Positions 1 to 6,504 of a DNA stretch of 10,487 nt are shown piece by piece (positions within the stretch are counted from its first letter, which is position 1; each line of letters begins with the position of its first letter). The position numbers and the translations under genes were made by a program. The notes beneath the pieces were generated by a model. That model ran no database searches and was not told the DNA's origin. It saw only the letters and a list, made by a program, of their open reading frames with translations. The DNA comes from Treponema sp. UBA4232. Lineage in GTDB: Bacteria > Spirochaetota > Spirochaetia > Treponematales > Treponemataceae. Where the stretch lies: positions 1 through 10,487 of the forward strand of contig DGXM01000202.1 in assembly GCA_002396325.1 (NCBI GenBank), given 5' to 3'.

Positions 1-11
1 GGGAGGGCGGA

Positions 12-33
12 TGGATAACCGGACTGTTACCTT
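12..33. repeat. 22-bp repeat, copy 1 (TGGATAAC-N5-TGTTACCTT)
   Basis: The site reads TGGATAAC, five variable bases, then TGTTACCTT. The same fixed bases recur exactly at 76-97, 64 bp downstream start to start, which is close to six helical turns. It contains a short dyad, TAAC-N6-GTTA. Its position upstream of the promoter at 145-153 suggests a regulator binding site, but no regulator can be named. Confidence 0.55.
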
Positions 34-75
34 TCGATTGACGGGATTATGAGGAATTCCTGCGTTCCTGAACAC

Positions 76-97
76 TGGATAACAAAAGTGTTACCTT
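76..97. repeat. 22-bp repeat, copy 2, overlapping an AACACT/AGTGTT inverted repeat
   Basis: This is the second copy of TGGATAAC-N5-TGTTACCTT. It is embedded in an inverted repeat: AACACT at 71-76 and AGTGTT at 87-92, separated by 10 bases. It ends about 50 bp upstream of the -10 element, a plausible place for an activator or repressor. A 10-bp perfect palindrome, GAACCGGTTC, lies at 108-117 between this copy and the promoter and may be a separate site. Confidence 0.55.
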
Positions 98-144
98 CGC
101 GGAGGGTGAACCGGTTCCCGGGTATGGAGCAAACCGGAACAATC

Positions 145-153
145 TGCTATAAT
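145..153 (+). promoter_or_regulatory. Extended -10 promoter for the AAA-ATPase-like gene, probably giving a leaderless mRNA
   Basis: The sequence TGCTATAAT is a perfect extended -10 element (TG-n-TATAAT). No good -35 hexamer is visible 16-18 bp upstream, as is common for extended -10 promoters. The last base of the hexamer is 153 and the ATG begins at 161, so the expected start site is A159 or A161. That leaves no room for a ribosome binding site, and none is seen before the ATG. Confidence 0.7.
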
Positions 154-160
154 AATCCAC

Positions 161-1717
161 ATGGATTTCAAAAGCAAGCTTCCTGTGGGAGTACAGGATT
201 TCGAAAAGATTAGGGAGGACGGATGCCTCTATATTGACAGGACCAGCCTCATTCACAAACTGGTGACCGGCGGAAGCTGGTACATGCTCTGCAGGCCCCG
301 TGGATTCGGCAAAAGCCTTTTTCTTTCCGCGTTGGAGGCGTATTTCCGCGGCAGGCGTGATCTGTTCGAGGGGCTTGCACTGGAATCGCTGGAATCGGAA
401 TGGAAGGAACACGATGTGCTCAGGCTGGATTTTTCCGCGGGTGTCTACGGAAGGCAGTCCGAAGAAGGCTCCGTCCTTGACTCAAGGCTTTCGTTCCTGG
501 AGAAAAGGTACGGTGTGCCGCGGAACGGAAGGGCCCCTGCGGGTGAAAGACTTGCGGAAATAGTGAGGACCGCCTACGGAAGAAATTCAAGACCCGTTGT
601 CGTGCTTATAGACGGATTCGACGCTCCTGTTTCCGCCGCAGAAAATGGAGAGGTTGCGGAGGATAACCGCCGTGTGCTCACGTCTCTCCTGGGTGCATTG
701 CAGGGATGTGACTTTTACCTTGGCTTCGTGATGATAGCCGGAGTGACCCGTCCCGGTTTTGGAGGAGGCTTCGGCGGCGGAGTCAGATTTCAGGACATCA
801 GCATGGATCCTGCTTATTCGGAAATCTGCGGGTTCAATGCGGAGGATCTTTCGGAAATCGCATCCCTTTGCGCTGAGAAGGATGCCCCGGATGATCTGGC
901 ATCTGTTTTGGACAAATGGTACGGAGGCTACAGGTTCGGTCCCGGAGGCGCGGAGGTGTGCTGCCCCCAGAGCGTGATCGGATGTCTTTCTTCCTGCGGG
1001 AGGGATGATTTTGCCCCGGGAATGCCGGTGAAGGAGGCCTGGGCTGTTGACGGTCAGGGCAGATGGCTTGTGTCCACTCTGATGGAAAGGCGGTGGGATT
1101 TGTACAGGCTTCTTTACGGAATGAGGGTTCACCGCACGGTGATTTCAAACGGCTGGATTGAAGATGTTCCCGTTGCGGCCGTTTTGTACCAGTCTGGTTA
1201 TCTTACCGTTGCGGGAGGGGAGGGAACTTCCATTGACCTTGCAATGCCTACTGCGGAGGTTGCCTCGGTGGTGCTCCGCGCGATGCTTTCAGTGTTGACC
1301 GGTGCCGGCGAATGCGAGGATCCTATTGAATCCCTGGAATCGGCCCTTGAGAATGGAAACATGCAGGCTTTCATGACCAAGGCCTCCGAGCTTGTCTCTC
1401 CAACGGCGGGAAGGGACGGATGCGACTGCGGAAGACTTGCCTTCCATGTGCTTGCGAATCTTGTGGGCGAGAATGTCTCAAGCGATGCCAATTCCGATGT
1501 GATGCTTACGGTTGGCTCCGGTGAAGACAAAAAGGGATACGTGTTCGGACTCAGGATTGACCGCGGACTTGATGTTGACGACGTTGCGGGCGATGTTTTC
1601 GCAAGCATGGACGAGCGTGACTGCGGCGAAAGGATGGATGGATGCTCCTCCGTGGCTCAGGTTGCGGTTGTTTTTGCATCTGACGGAGGGGGAATATCCG
1701 GATGGCGCGTAAGGTGA
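161..1717 (+). CDS. AAA-ATPase-like protein with degenerate PD-(D/E)XK_9 nuclease-like C-terminus
   Basis: This 518-residue protein matches the AAA-ATPase_like (PF09820) plus PD-(D/E)XK_9 (PF08011) architecture, a cytoplasmic family of unproven function that is often expanded in gut and oral bacteria. Visible in order are the family N-terminus LPVGVQDFEKIRE (7-19), a Walker A-like RPRGFGKSL (45-53), a Walker B-like VVVLIDGFD (146-154), DISMDPAYSEICGF (212-225), WYGGYRFG (253-260) and LYQSGYLTV (342-350). Family members normally read LIDEYD; here the Glu is Gly152. The nuclease core normally ends in FEFKLD, but here it is FGLRID (462-467), so Glu became Gly463 and Lys became Arg465. A glycine-rich stretch (195-208) replaces the usual segment after the GVT/S motif. 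The start at 161 is supported by the family N-terminus, which leaves no later usable Met. The C-terminus overlaps the next gene by 16 nt, suggesting translational coupling. The family call is firm; activity is doubtful. Confidence 0.88.
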   Translation: MDFKSKLPVGVQDFEKIREDGCLYIDRTSLIHKLVTGGSWYMLCRPRGFGKSLFLSALEAYFRGRRDLFEGLALESLESEWKEHDVLRLDFSAGVYGRQSEEGSVLDSRLSFLEKRYGVPRNGRAPAGERLAEIVRTAYGRNSRPVVVLIDGFDAPVSAAENGEVAEDNRRVLTSLLGALQGCDFYLGFVMIAGVTRPGFGGGFGGGVRFQDISMDPAYSEICGFNAEDLSEIASLCAEKDAPDDLASVLDKWYGGYRFGPGGAEVCCPQSVIGCLSSCGRDDFAPGMPVKEAWAVDGQGRWLVSTLMERRWDLYRLLYGMRVHRTVISNGWIEDVPVAAVLYQSGYLTVAGGEGTSIDLAMPTAEVASVVLRAMLSVLTGAGECEDPIESLESALENGNMQAFMTKASELVSPTAGRDGCDCGRLAFHVLANLVGENVSSDANSDVMLTVGSGEDKKGYVFGLRIDRGLDVDDVAGDVFASMDERDCGERMDGCSSVAQVAVVFASDGGGISGWRVR

Positions 1718-4263
1718 TTCTGGGGCTCCTTGCGGGACTGTGCGCATTTGCCTTTTTTTCCTGCAGGGTGAAGCCTTATGAATACGGAAATATAGAGACC
1801 CCCGATGCTCTTGCGGAAAAAAGCCGCGGGGAGCCTGTGCGGAGGGTGAGTCTTTCGGGAAAGGCCGAGGCTGTGACCGCCTCAGGTGAGCTTGACGCGG
1901 ACGCCATGGAAAAGATAAGGAGCAGAGTGGAGGATTTTTCAGGCTCTCCTGTCGATCTGGATCTTTCCTCGTGCACGGTCCCGTCCGATGAAAACGGGGA
2001 TGCCGCGCTGAAAAGGGGGTTTTTGTCGGGCCTCTGCAATCTTAGGTCGGTGGTGCTTCCCGGAAATCTTGTGACTGCGGGCGAGGGGCTTTTTTCTGAA
2101 TGTGTCTCGCTTTCAAGAGTGGTGTTCCCGGAAGGTCTCAGGGCGATTGAGGGAAACGCTTTTTCAGGCTGTGTCTCTCTTTCCGATATAACGGCTCCCG
2201 GACAGGGGATTTATATTTTCTCCTATGACGGCGACGGTCTTTCCCATCCTTCCGTACTCTCCTATGCCGACCAGATAAGGGTGACTGCCGGCGGAAAGCC
2301 CATGTCCTACGGCGACTGGTACATGTCATGCTGGAATTACTCCAAATCAATTGAGCCTTTGACTCCCACGGTGGGGGAATGTTCGGTGAGCGACTGGGAA
2401 AAAGGGCACGGGGCGCGCTATCTTGCGGACGGCACATGGGGATTCTGGAAGGGAGGTTCCACTGCCAGACTCACGCTTTTTTTCACCAGGCTTGTTTCTG
2501 TTTCAACTCTTACTTTCAGGAACGGAAGCGGCGGCATGGAGGAATACTGGAATACGGGACGGGCGCATGAAATAGATGTTTATTTTGGTTCCGAGGAAAG
2601 CCCTGTGAGAATTGAGCTGAAGGACACTCCGGATCCCCAGACATTCCGTTTTCTGCTCGGCAGACGGAGGTTTCTGCGCTACACTGACGTGACTCTTGTC
2701 CTGAGGTCCGCTTACGGTGGAAATGATGCCGCGATTGCGGAAATCTCAGTGAATGATGTCGATATGAAGGGATATGTACCGGATCCGTTCACACGCAGAC
2801 TTGATGCGGCGCTTGAAGAGCAGTGGCCCGGAATGAAGCATAGGATTGATTTTCCCAGGGACGGAATTCCCGTGGCTCTGTGTGTGCCTGATGCGGCGGA
2901 TGATTCGGGAGAGCCGGATGACGCTCCTGTGCCGGTATGTCTTGAATGGACCGGCGGGGAGTGGGGCAGGGCGAAATACAGGGTTTCAGCTCTCGATTCT
3001 CTCCTTGAGCGGAACAGGGAGATGGGGCTTTCGTCGGTCTTTTCCTTTTCGGGCGGCGGCTGGCTTCAGGTTCAGTCATTCAAATCATCCGGGAATCCTT
3101 ATGGAAGGCCTTCTTGCTTCGAGTGGGACGGCGGAAGGCTTTCCCTTGTGAATCCTGAGGAGACGGTTTTGATTGAAACGGATGCCTCTCATCTTCTGGA
3201 CACTCTTTATGCACTTGAGAGCGGGGGAATTTACAACGTGAAGGTGAACGGCTCGCTCGACGGGGATTTTTTCGCTTCGTTATGGGATGCGGAAAGTCCC
3301 GGCTCTGTTCTTGCCTCAGAGAGGACAGTCTCGCTTGATTTGGGCGGCTGCTCTCTTTCTGCGGAAATGGGAGGCGTGCTTCCTTCAGGCTCAATCCGGG
3401 GATGCTACGAGACCCTTGTTCTTCCTGCGGCTTCGTCGGTGGCCGGGGACGCCGTGTGTGCATGTGCAAGGGAAACGTTTTTTTCTTCATACACACGGAG
3501 GATTGACGAGGGGGCTGTGCGGCCGCCTGATCCTCTTTACGGTGGCCGGAGGGGCAGGATCAGCTTCGAAAAGATTCCCGACGGCTGCGAAATGAAGGGA
3601 AATCTTCTTGTGCAGGGAGAGTCCGTGCTTTTTTACTGCGGCGGGGAAGGGGAGTCCGTTTCCATACCGGAGGGCATTTTCACTTTGTGCACCGGTGCAT
3701 TCGCAGGAACAAAAACCTCGTCAATAAACTTTCCCCGCACATTTGCGTTTGCCAAAGAGGCCTGCTTCGAGGGAGCTGTTACCGCAAAGGCAGATTTTTC
3801 CGCCGTGGAAGTGGAGTCCCTTCCGCTTGAGACCGTGAAATCCCTTTCCGTTCTGCTTTCGGGGAGTCCGGGGATCTCGGTTGCTGGAAAATTCCGCTGT
3901 GTGAAGGCTGACGGCGTGGTAACACCTTCGTTATCCGCAATGATTCATGATGAAATGAAGTCGCTTTCAGGCTGCTGCGTGTATCTGGATATGTCGGGAA
4001 CGGTTCCTTCCGAGGGCGGGAATGCTGTGGTTCCCGAGAAATTCCTTGAGAACACCGACAATCTTTACTGGATAACATTCGGCAAGGGCACGGTGATCCA
4101 GCCCTCTGTATGCAGAGGATGCAAATCACTTGAATGGGTGGAATTCACCGAGGAGCCGGCGGTGATAAAGAGGCCTGCGTTCAGGGATGTTCCTGTGTCG
4201 GCATTGGCAAGGTCGCCGAAGGGAGACAGGTATCTTTCGGAATATGCCTCCCTGGGAAGGTAA
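1702..4263 (+). CDS. Lipoprotein with BspA-like leucine-rich modules and a discoidin/NADase-type glycan-binding-like domain
   Basis: An 853-residue predicted lipoprotein. The signal peptide (KVILGLLAGLCAFAFFSC) ends at Cys21 with a relaxed FFSC lipobox of the kind spirochaetes accept. Residues 47-165 form a treponemal module (VDLDLSSCTVP, then LRR_5-type repeats with LRSVVLPGNLVTAGEGLF). Residues 225-352 resemble the NADase-type glycan-binding/discoidin fold: LADGTWGFW, TLTFRNG, AHEIDVYFG, YTDVTLVLRSAYGGNDAAIAEISV. A middle region (360-485) has two W-x-GG motifs and no family I recognise. Diverged copies of the first module follow at about 487-590 and 714-820, with LRR-like sequence at 640-690. 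About 22 cysteines follow the lipidated one, mostly within repeats. A GGAGGGGG ribosome binding site (1685-1692) supports the ATG at 1702, inside the end of the previous gene. The likely role is a surface or periplasmic adhesin or glycan binder; the ligand is unknown. Confidence 0.85.
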   Translation: MARKVILGLLAGLCAFAFFSCRVKPYEYGNIETPDALAEKSRGEPVRRVSLSGKAEAVTASGELDADAMEKIRSRVEDFSGSPVDLDLSSCTVPSDENGDAALKRGFLSGLCNLRSVVLPGNLVTAGEGLFSECVSLSRVVFPEGLRAIEGNAFSGCVSLSDITAPGQGIYIFSYDGDGLSHPSVLSYADQIRVTAGGKPMSYGDWYMSCWNYSKSIEPLTPTVGECSVSDWEKGHGARYLADGTWGFWKGGSTARLTLFFTRLVSVSTLTFRNGSGGMEEYWNTGRAHEIDVYFGSEESPVRIELKDTPDPQTFRFLLGRRRFLRYTDVTLVLRSAYGGNDAAIAEISVNDVDMKGYVPDPFTRRLDAALEEQWPGMKHRIDFPRDGIPVALCVPDAADDSGEPDDAPVPVCLEWTGGEWGRAKYRVSALDSLLERNREMGLSSVFSFSGGGWLQVQSFKSSGNPYGRPSCFEWDGGRLSLVNPEETVLIETDASHLLDTLYALESGGIYNVKVNGSLDGDFFASLWDAESPGSVLASERTVSLDLGGCSLSAEMGGVLPSGSIRGCYETLVLPAASSVAGDAVCACARETFFSSYTRRIDEGAVRPPDPLYGGRRGRISFEKIPDGCEMKGNLLVQGESVLFYCGGEGESVSIPEGIFTLCTGAFAGTKTSSINFPRTFAFAKEACFEGAVTAKADFSAVEVESLPLETVKSLSVLLSGSPGISVAGKFRCVKADGVVTPSLSAMIHDEMKSLSGCCVYLDMSGTVPSEGGNAVVPEKFLENTDNLYWITFGKGTVIQPSVCRGCKSLEWVEFTEEPAVIKRPAFRDVPVSALARSPKGDRYLSEYASLGR
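3918..3936. repeat. Third copy of the GGATAAC-N5-TGTTACC motif, inside the lipoprotein gene
   Basis: The plus strand reads GGTAACA, CCTTC, GTTATCC, the reverse complement of the motif upstream of the first gene. All 14 fixed positions match, and 17 of 19 bases match the copy at 76-97. The in-frame codons GTA, ACA and TTA across it are AT-ending choices that look rare in this GC-rich gene, so the site may be constrained at the DNA level. Function unknown. Confidence 0.45.
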
Positions 4264-4277
4264 CAGTTCATTTATGC
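4257..4277. repeat. Weaker fourth copy of the motif across the convergent gene junction
   Basis: AAGGTAACAGT here is identical over 11 bases to the reverse complement of the copy at 12-33, followed by a partial second half (TTAT then C two bases later). It spans the stop codon of the lipoprotein gene, the 4-nt gap and the stop codon of the phosphatase gene. It may be chance or a remnant of the same element. Confidence 0.3.
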
Positions 4278-6337
4278 TGGAGCACTATCACGGTCAGGTC
4301 GTCCTCAAGCGGCACACCGTCAGTGAATGACCTGAATACCGAGAGAACGCGTTCCAGTTTGTCAGCCGCATTTCCGTTTCCGCTTGCAGAGAAGGCTTCC
4401 GAAACTCTTTCCGCACCGAATTCCTCTCCGTCTTTATTGCGTGATCCGCTCAGACAGTCGGTGTAAAGAATCAGTGCGTCTCCTGCCGAGAATCTGAATC
4501 TTATGGCCTTGAAATCAGGCTCAAGTCCTGCGCCGATGAATCCGTTTGCCTGTCCGCCTGATTCAGGAAGTTCCGCCGCAAAGACACGTCCGCTTTTTCC
4601 GCTCCTGCAGAACACTTTCGGATTCCCTGAGTTTATCATCTCAATGGTGTCTCCCGAGATTCTCAAAAGCACTCCCTTCATGTAATCCTCACTGCCGCCC
4701 TTTTCATTTGCGAGGGTGCCGTCGATTTTCCGAAGCACTTTTGCAAGGGGTTCCGAATATCCCTCGTTGAAATGCCTGTCTATCACGGTTTTGGCAAGCA
4801 TGGTCATAAGTCCGGCTGCAGTGCCGTGCCCTGAAACACTGAAAAGGCCTATACCGCCGAGACTGTCGCCGCGCGTGAAGAAATCGTACAAATCCCGGGA
4901 GACATCTGACACCGGCTGGAAGATGAAGGAAACATCCCATTCCGCGGTATTCGGGGAAGCCTTAGGAAAAAAGCTCCTCTGCACATTCGCCGCAAGAGCC
5001 ATGTCCCTGTCTGCCTGCATTCCGACGGATTTCAATTCTGCTTCGGCGGTTTCAAGCTGTTCATTGGCTTTTCCGAGAAGTTCATCCGCTTTCTCAAGAT
5101 TCCCGTTTGATTCGGAAAGTTCTCTGGCGCGCTCCTCCACCTTTTCCTCCAGGCTGCGGTTCAGGTCTTCCGCTCTTGTACAGGCGGCCGCAAATCTTCC
5201 TGCAAGAGTGAAAAGCAGGCACAGAACGGCAAGAAACCATCCCGCCGGGAAGATGAAGGGCATGTCGTGAAGTCCGGGTGCGTTGTGTAGAATCAGGTCC
5301 AGAATCAGTGCGGGCACCGTCAGTGAAAATCCCGCCAGAAGAGGAACCGGCTCCTTCTGTTTTTTCCGCAGGGCATCAATCAATATGTAAATTATGTAAA
5401 TCACCGGTGGAATCAGAAGTGTCCGCGCCACGGGTTTTACAGCAAGGAGGCTTGCGTAATCGGGGACTGCAAGAACCGCAGCGGCGGGAATAACCATAAA
5501 CGCGAGTCTTGCGGCAAGCACGGGCTTCTTTTCGGTCCTCTTCAGGAATGTGTTTATGAATGAGGTGACCAGGAAAGGCATTGCGAACGGCAGGGCGGCG
5601 GAAACAATCTTCTGGAACCAGAGCCAGGACATCCATTTTGCGGGCAGACCCGGAATCTCCCATATGTAAAAGACCGAAAGACAGACTGCCGAATTAACCG
5701 CAATCAATGCGAACATGAGATTTTCCCTGTCCTCACGGCGGCGCAGGAACAGCATCAGATGATAAACGGCCGCTGCGAGCATTAAGAATGCGGAAATCAG
5801 GTGGATCCGGCTTCCGAAGAATGATTCGATTGAGGCCCTCAGCGATGCGTCTTTGTAAGCGCCGATGAAGGAACCTGTGGAAATGGAGCCCTCTCCGTTG
5901 ATCCAGATGCGCAGCATCAGCGTGTTAGGGCCTTTTGAAAGCAGTGTGGAGGGAATCCGGTAGAATCTTGCGGTGTTCCATGCACTGAATTCGTTGTCTC
6001 CGCCTCGTCCTTCTTCCCCGATTATGCTTCCGTTTATCATGGTCACGTCGGCCATTGAGATTCTTCCCAGATATAATCCGATTTCCTCGTTTTCCAGGGC
6101 GGGGGGCAGGGTGAAGTCTTTCCGAAGCCAGATGTAGCCTGTTCCGCCGGGGATGAGGGGAGTCAGGTCAGCGGTAGTTTCAGACGGAAGGCTGCTGAAT
6201 GACATTGACGGTGATTCCGCCGTGCCCCGCGCATATTCCCATCCTTCGCTGAGAGAGAGCCGGGTGTGTTCTGAACATCCAGTCAGGGTGAGTGCAGCGG
6301 CCAGGAAAACGGGAAAAAATCTTCTGAATGAGAGCAT
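4268..6337 (-). CDS. 7TM receptor with SpoIIE/PP2C-type phosphatase domain and N-terminal lipobox
   Basis: A 689-residue membrane signalling protein. The N-terminus carries a signal peptide and a classic LTGC lipobox (Cys21). Residues 30-160 form a periplasmic jelly-roll, galactose-binding-like domain (YIWLRKDFTLPP, LYLGRISMADV, RFYRIPSTLL). About seven membrane segments follow (178-385), resembling 7TMR-DISM_7TM. A coiled coil lies at 387-440 and a SpoIIE domain (PF07228) at 445-688. This family normally removes phosphate from serine/threonine on anti-sigma-factor antagonists of the STAS type. Two acidic metal-site motifs are kept: ILYTD (Asp627) and EDDLT (679/680). Two motifs are altered: VSGDLYDF reads VSRDLYDF (Arg481-Asp482), and DVSGHG reads SVSGHG (Ser500), losing an Asp equivalent to a metal ligand in SpoIIE. 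Activity may be weakened or lost. The start is supported by GGAGG at 6344-6348, six bases upstream. No STAS partner is encoded nearby. Confidence 0.87.
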   Translation of the reverse strand: MLSFRRFFPVFLAAALTLTGCSEHTRLSLSEGWEYARGTAESPSMSFSSLPSETTADLTPLIPGGTGYIWLRKDFTLPPALENEEIGLYLGRISMADVTMINGSIIGEEGRGGDNEFSAWNTARFYRIPSTLLSKGPNTLMLRIWINGEGSISTGSFIGAYKDASLRASIESFFGSRIHLISAFLMLAAAVYHLMLFLRRREDRENLMFALIAVNSAVCLSVFYIWEIPGLPAKWMSWLWFQKIVSAALPFAMPFLVTSFINTFLKRTEKKPVLAARLAFMVIPAAAVLAVPDYASLLAVKPVARTLLIPPVIYIIYILIDALRKKQKEPVPLLAGFSLTVPALILDLILHNAPGLHDMPFIFPAGWFLAVLCLLFTLAGRFAAACTRAEDLNRSLEEKVEERARELSESNGNLEKADELLGKANEQLETAEAELKSVGMQADRDMALAANVQRSFFPKASPNTAEWDVSFIFQPVSDVSRDLYDFFTRGDSLGGIGLFSVSGHGTAAGLMTMLAKTVIDRHFNEGYSEPLAKVLRKIDGTLANEKGGSEDYMKGVLLRISGDTIEMINSGNPKVFCRSGKSGRVFAAELPESGGQANGFIGAGLEPDFKAIRFRFSAGDALILYTDCLSGSRNKDGEEFGAERVSEAFSASGNGNAADKLERVLSVFRSFTDGVPLEDDLTVIVLQHK

Positions 6338-6357
6338 GGAAAGCCTCCGTAGCTAAC

Positions 6358-6374
6358 TGATAGTATTACTATCA
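6358..6374. promoter_or_regulatory. Perfect inverted repeat (candidate operator) at the phosphatase transcription start
   Basis: TGATAGT-ATT-ACTATCA is a 7-bp perfect inverted repeat with a 3-bp centre. It begins about 3 bp past the -10 hexamer of the minus-strand promoter, so it covers the expected start site. ATAGTAT recurs at 6375-6381, partly overlapping that -10. The position fits a repressor operator; the regulator is unknown. Confidence 0.55.
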
Positions 6375-6376
6375 AT

Positions 6377-6405
6377 AGTATAAACCCGGGCCGTCATTTT
6401 TTCAA
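6377..6405 (-). promoter_or_regulatory. Sigma-70-type promoter of the 7TM-SpoIIE phosphatase gene
   Basis: On the minus strand, TTGAAA (6400-6405) is followed after exactly 17 bp by TATACT (6377-6382). Each hexamer matches the consensus at five of six positions. The predicted start is near 6370, giving a leader of about 33 nt that includes the GGAGG ribosome binding site. Confidence 0.75.
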
Positions 6406-6446
6406 GTGAAATGTTTCTTTTTGCAGAAAAAAAATTTCCAACTATG

Positions 6447-6475
6447 GTGAAAAATCTTCAAATATATGATATAAT
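6447..6475 (+). promoter_or_regulatory. Sigma-70-type promoter of the GGDEF-EAL gene
   Basis: A perfect TATAAT at 6470-6475 lies 17 bp after GTGAAA (6447-6452), a four-of-six match to the -35 consensus. The predicted start is near 6482, giving a leader of about 57 nt. An A/T-rich stretch with a run of nine A's lies just upstream (6427-6437) and could act as an UP element or a bend between the two divergent promoters. Confidence 0.72.
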
Positions 6476-6490
6476 CTAGTCTGGTGTTTT

Positions 6491-6504
6491 TAGAGGTGGC
6501 TCTA
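6491..6504 (+). other. Small hairpin in the GGDEF-EAL mRNA leader
   Basis: TAGAG-GTGG-CTCTA forms a perfect 5-bp stem with a 4-base loop about 10 nt into the predicted leader. It lies upstream of the AAGGA ribosome binding site (6523-6527). The leader is too short for a GEMM-type cyclic-di-GMP riboswitch. It might affect mRNA stability, but a 5-bp stem can arise by chance. Confidence 0.3.

Noticed and set aside
47..412. 121-residue minus-strand open frame reaching into the upstream region
   Set aside because: Most of it is antisense to the conserved N-terminus of the AAA-ATPase-like protein and it resembles no family I know.
587..1132. 181-residue minus-strand open frame opposite the AAA-ATPase-like gene
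   Set aside because: It is a shadow of the real gene, with no domain and no clear start signal.
161..1717. Anti-phage defence role for the AAA/PD-(D/E)XK protein
   Set aside because: The nuclease residues are lost, no defence genes are adjacent, and the family is common outside defence islands.
4250..4264. CCTCCCTGGGAAGG as a bidirectional terminator stem
   Set aside because: The pairing has a mismatch and almost no loop, and no T-run follows on either strand.
4716..5270. 184-residue plus-strand open frame opposite the phosphatase gene
   Set aside because: Its low-complexity Ser/Arg-rich translation is the antisense of a strong SpoIIE gene and has no recognisable domain.
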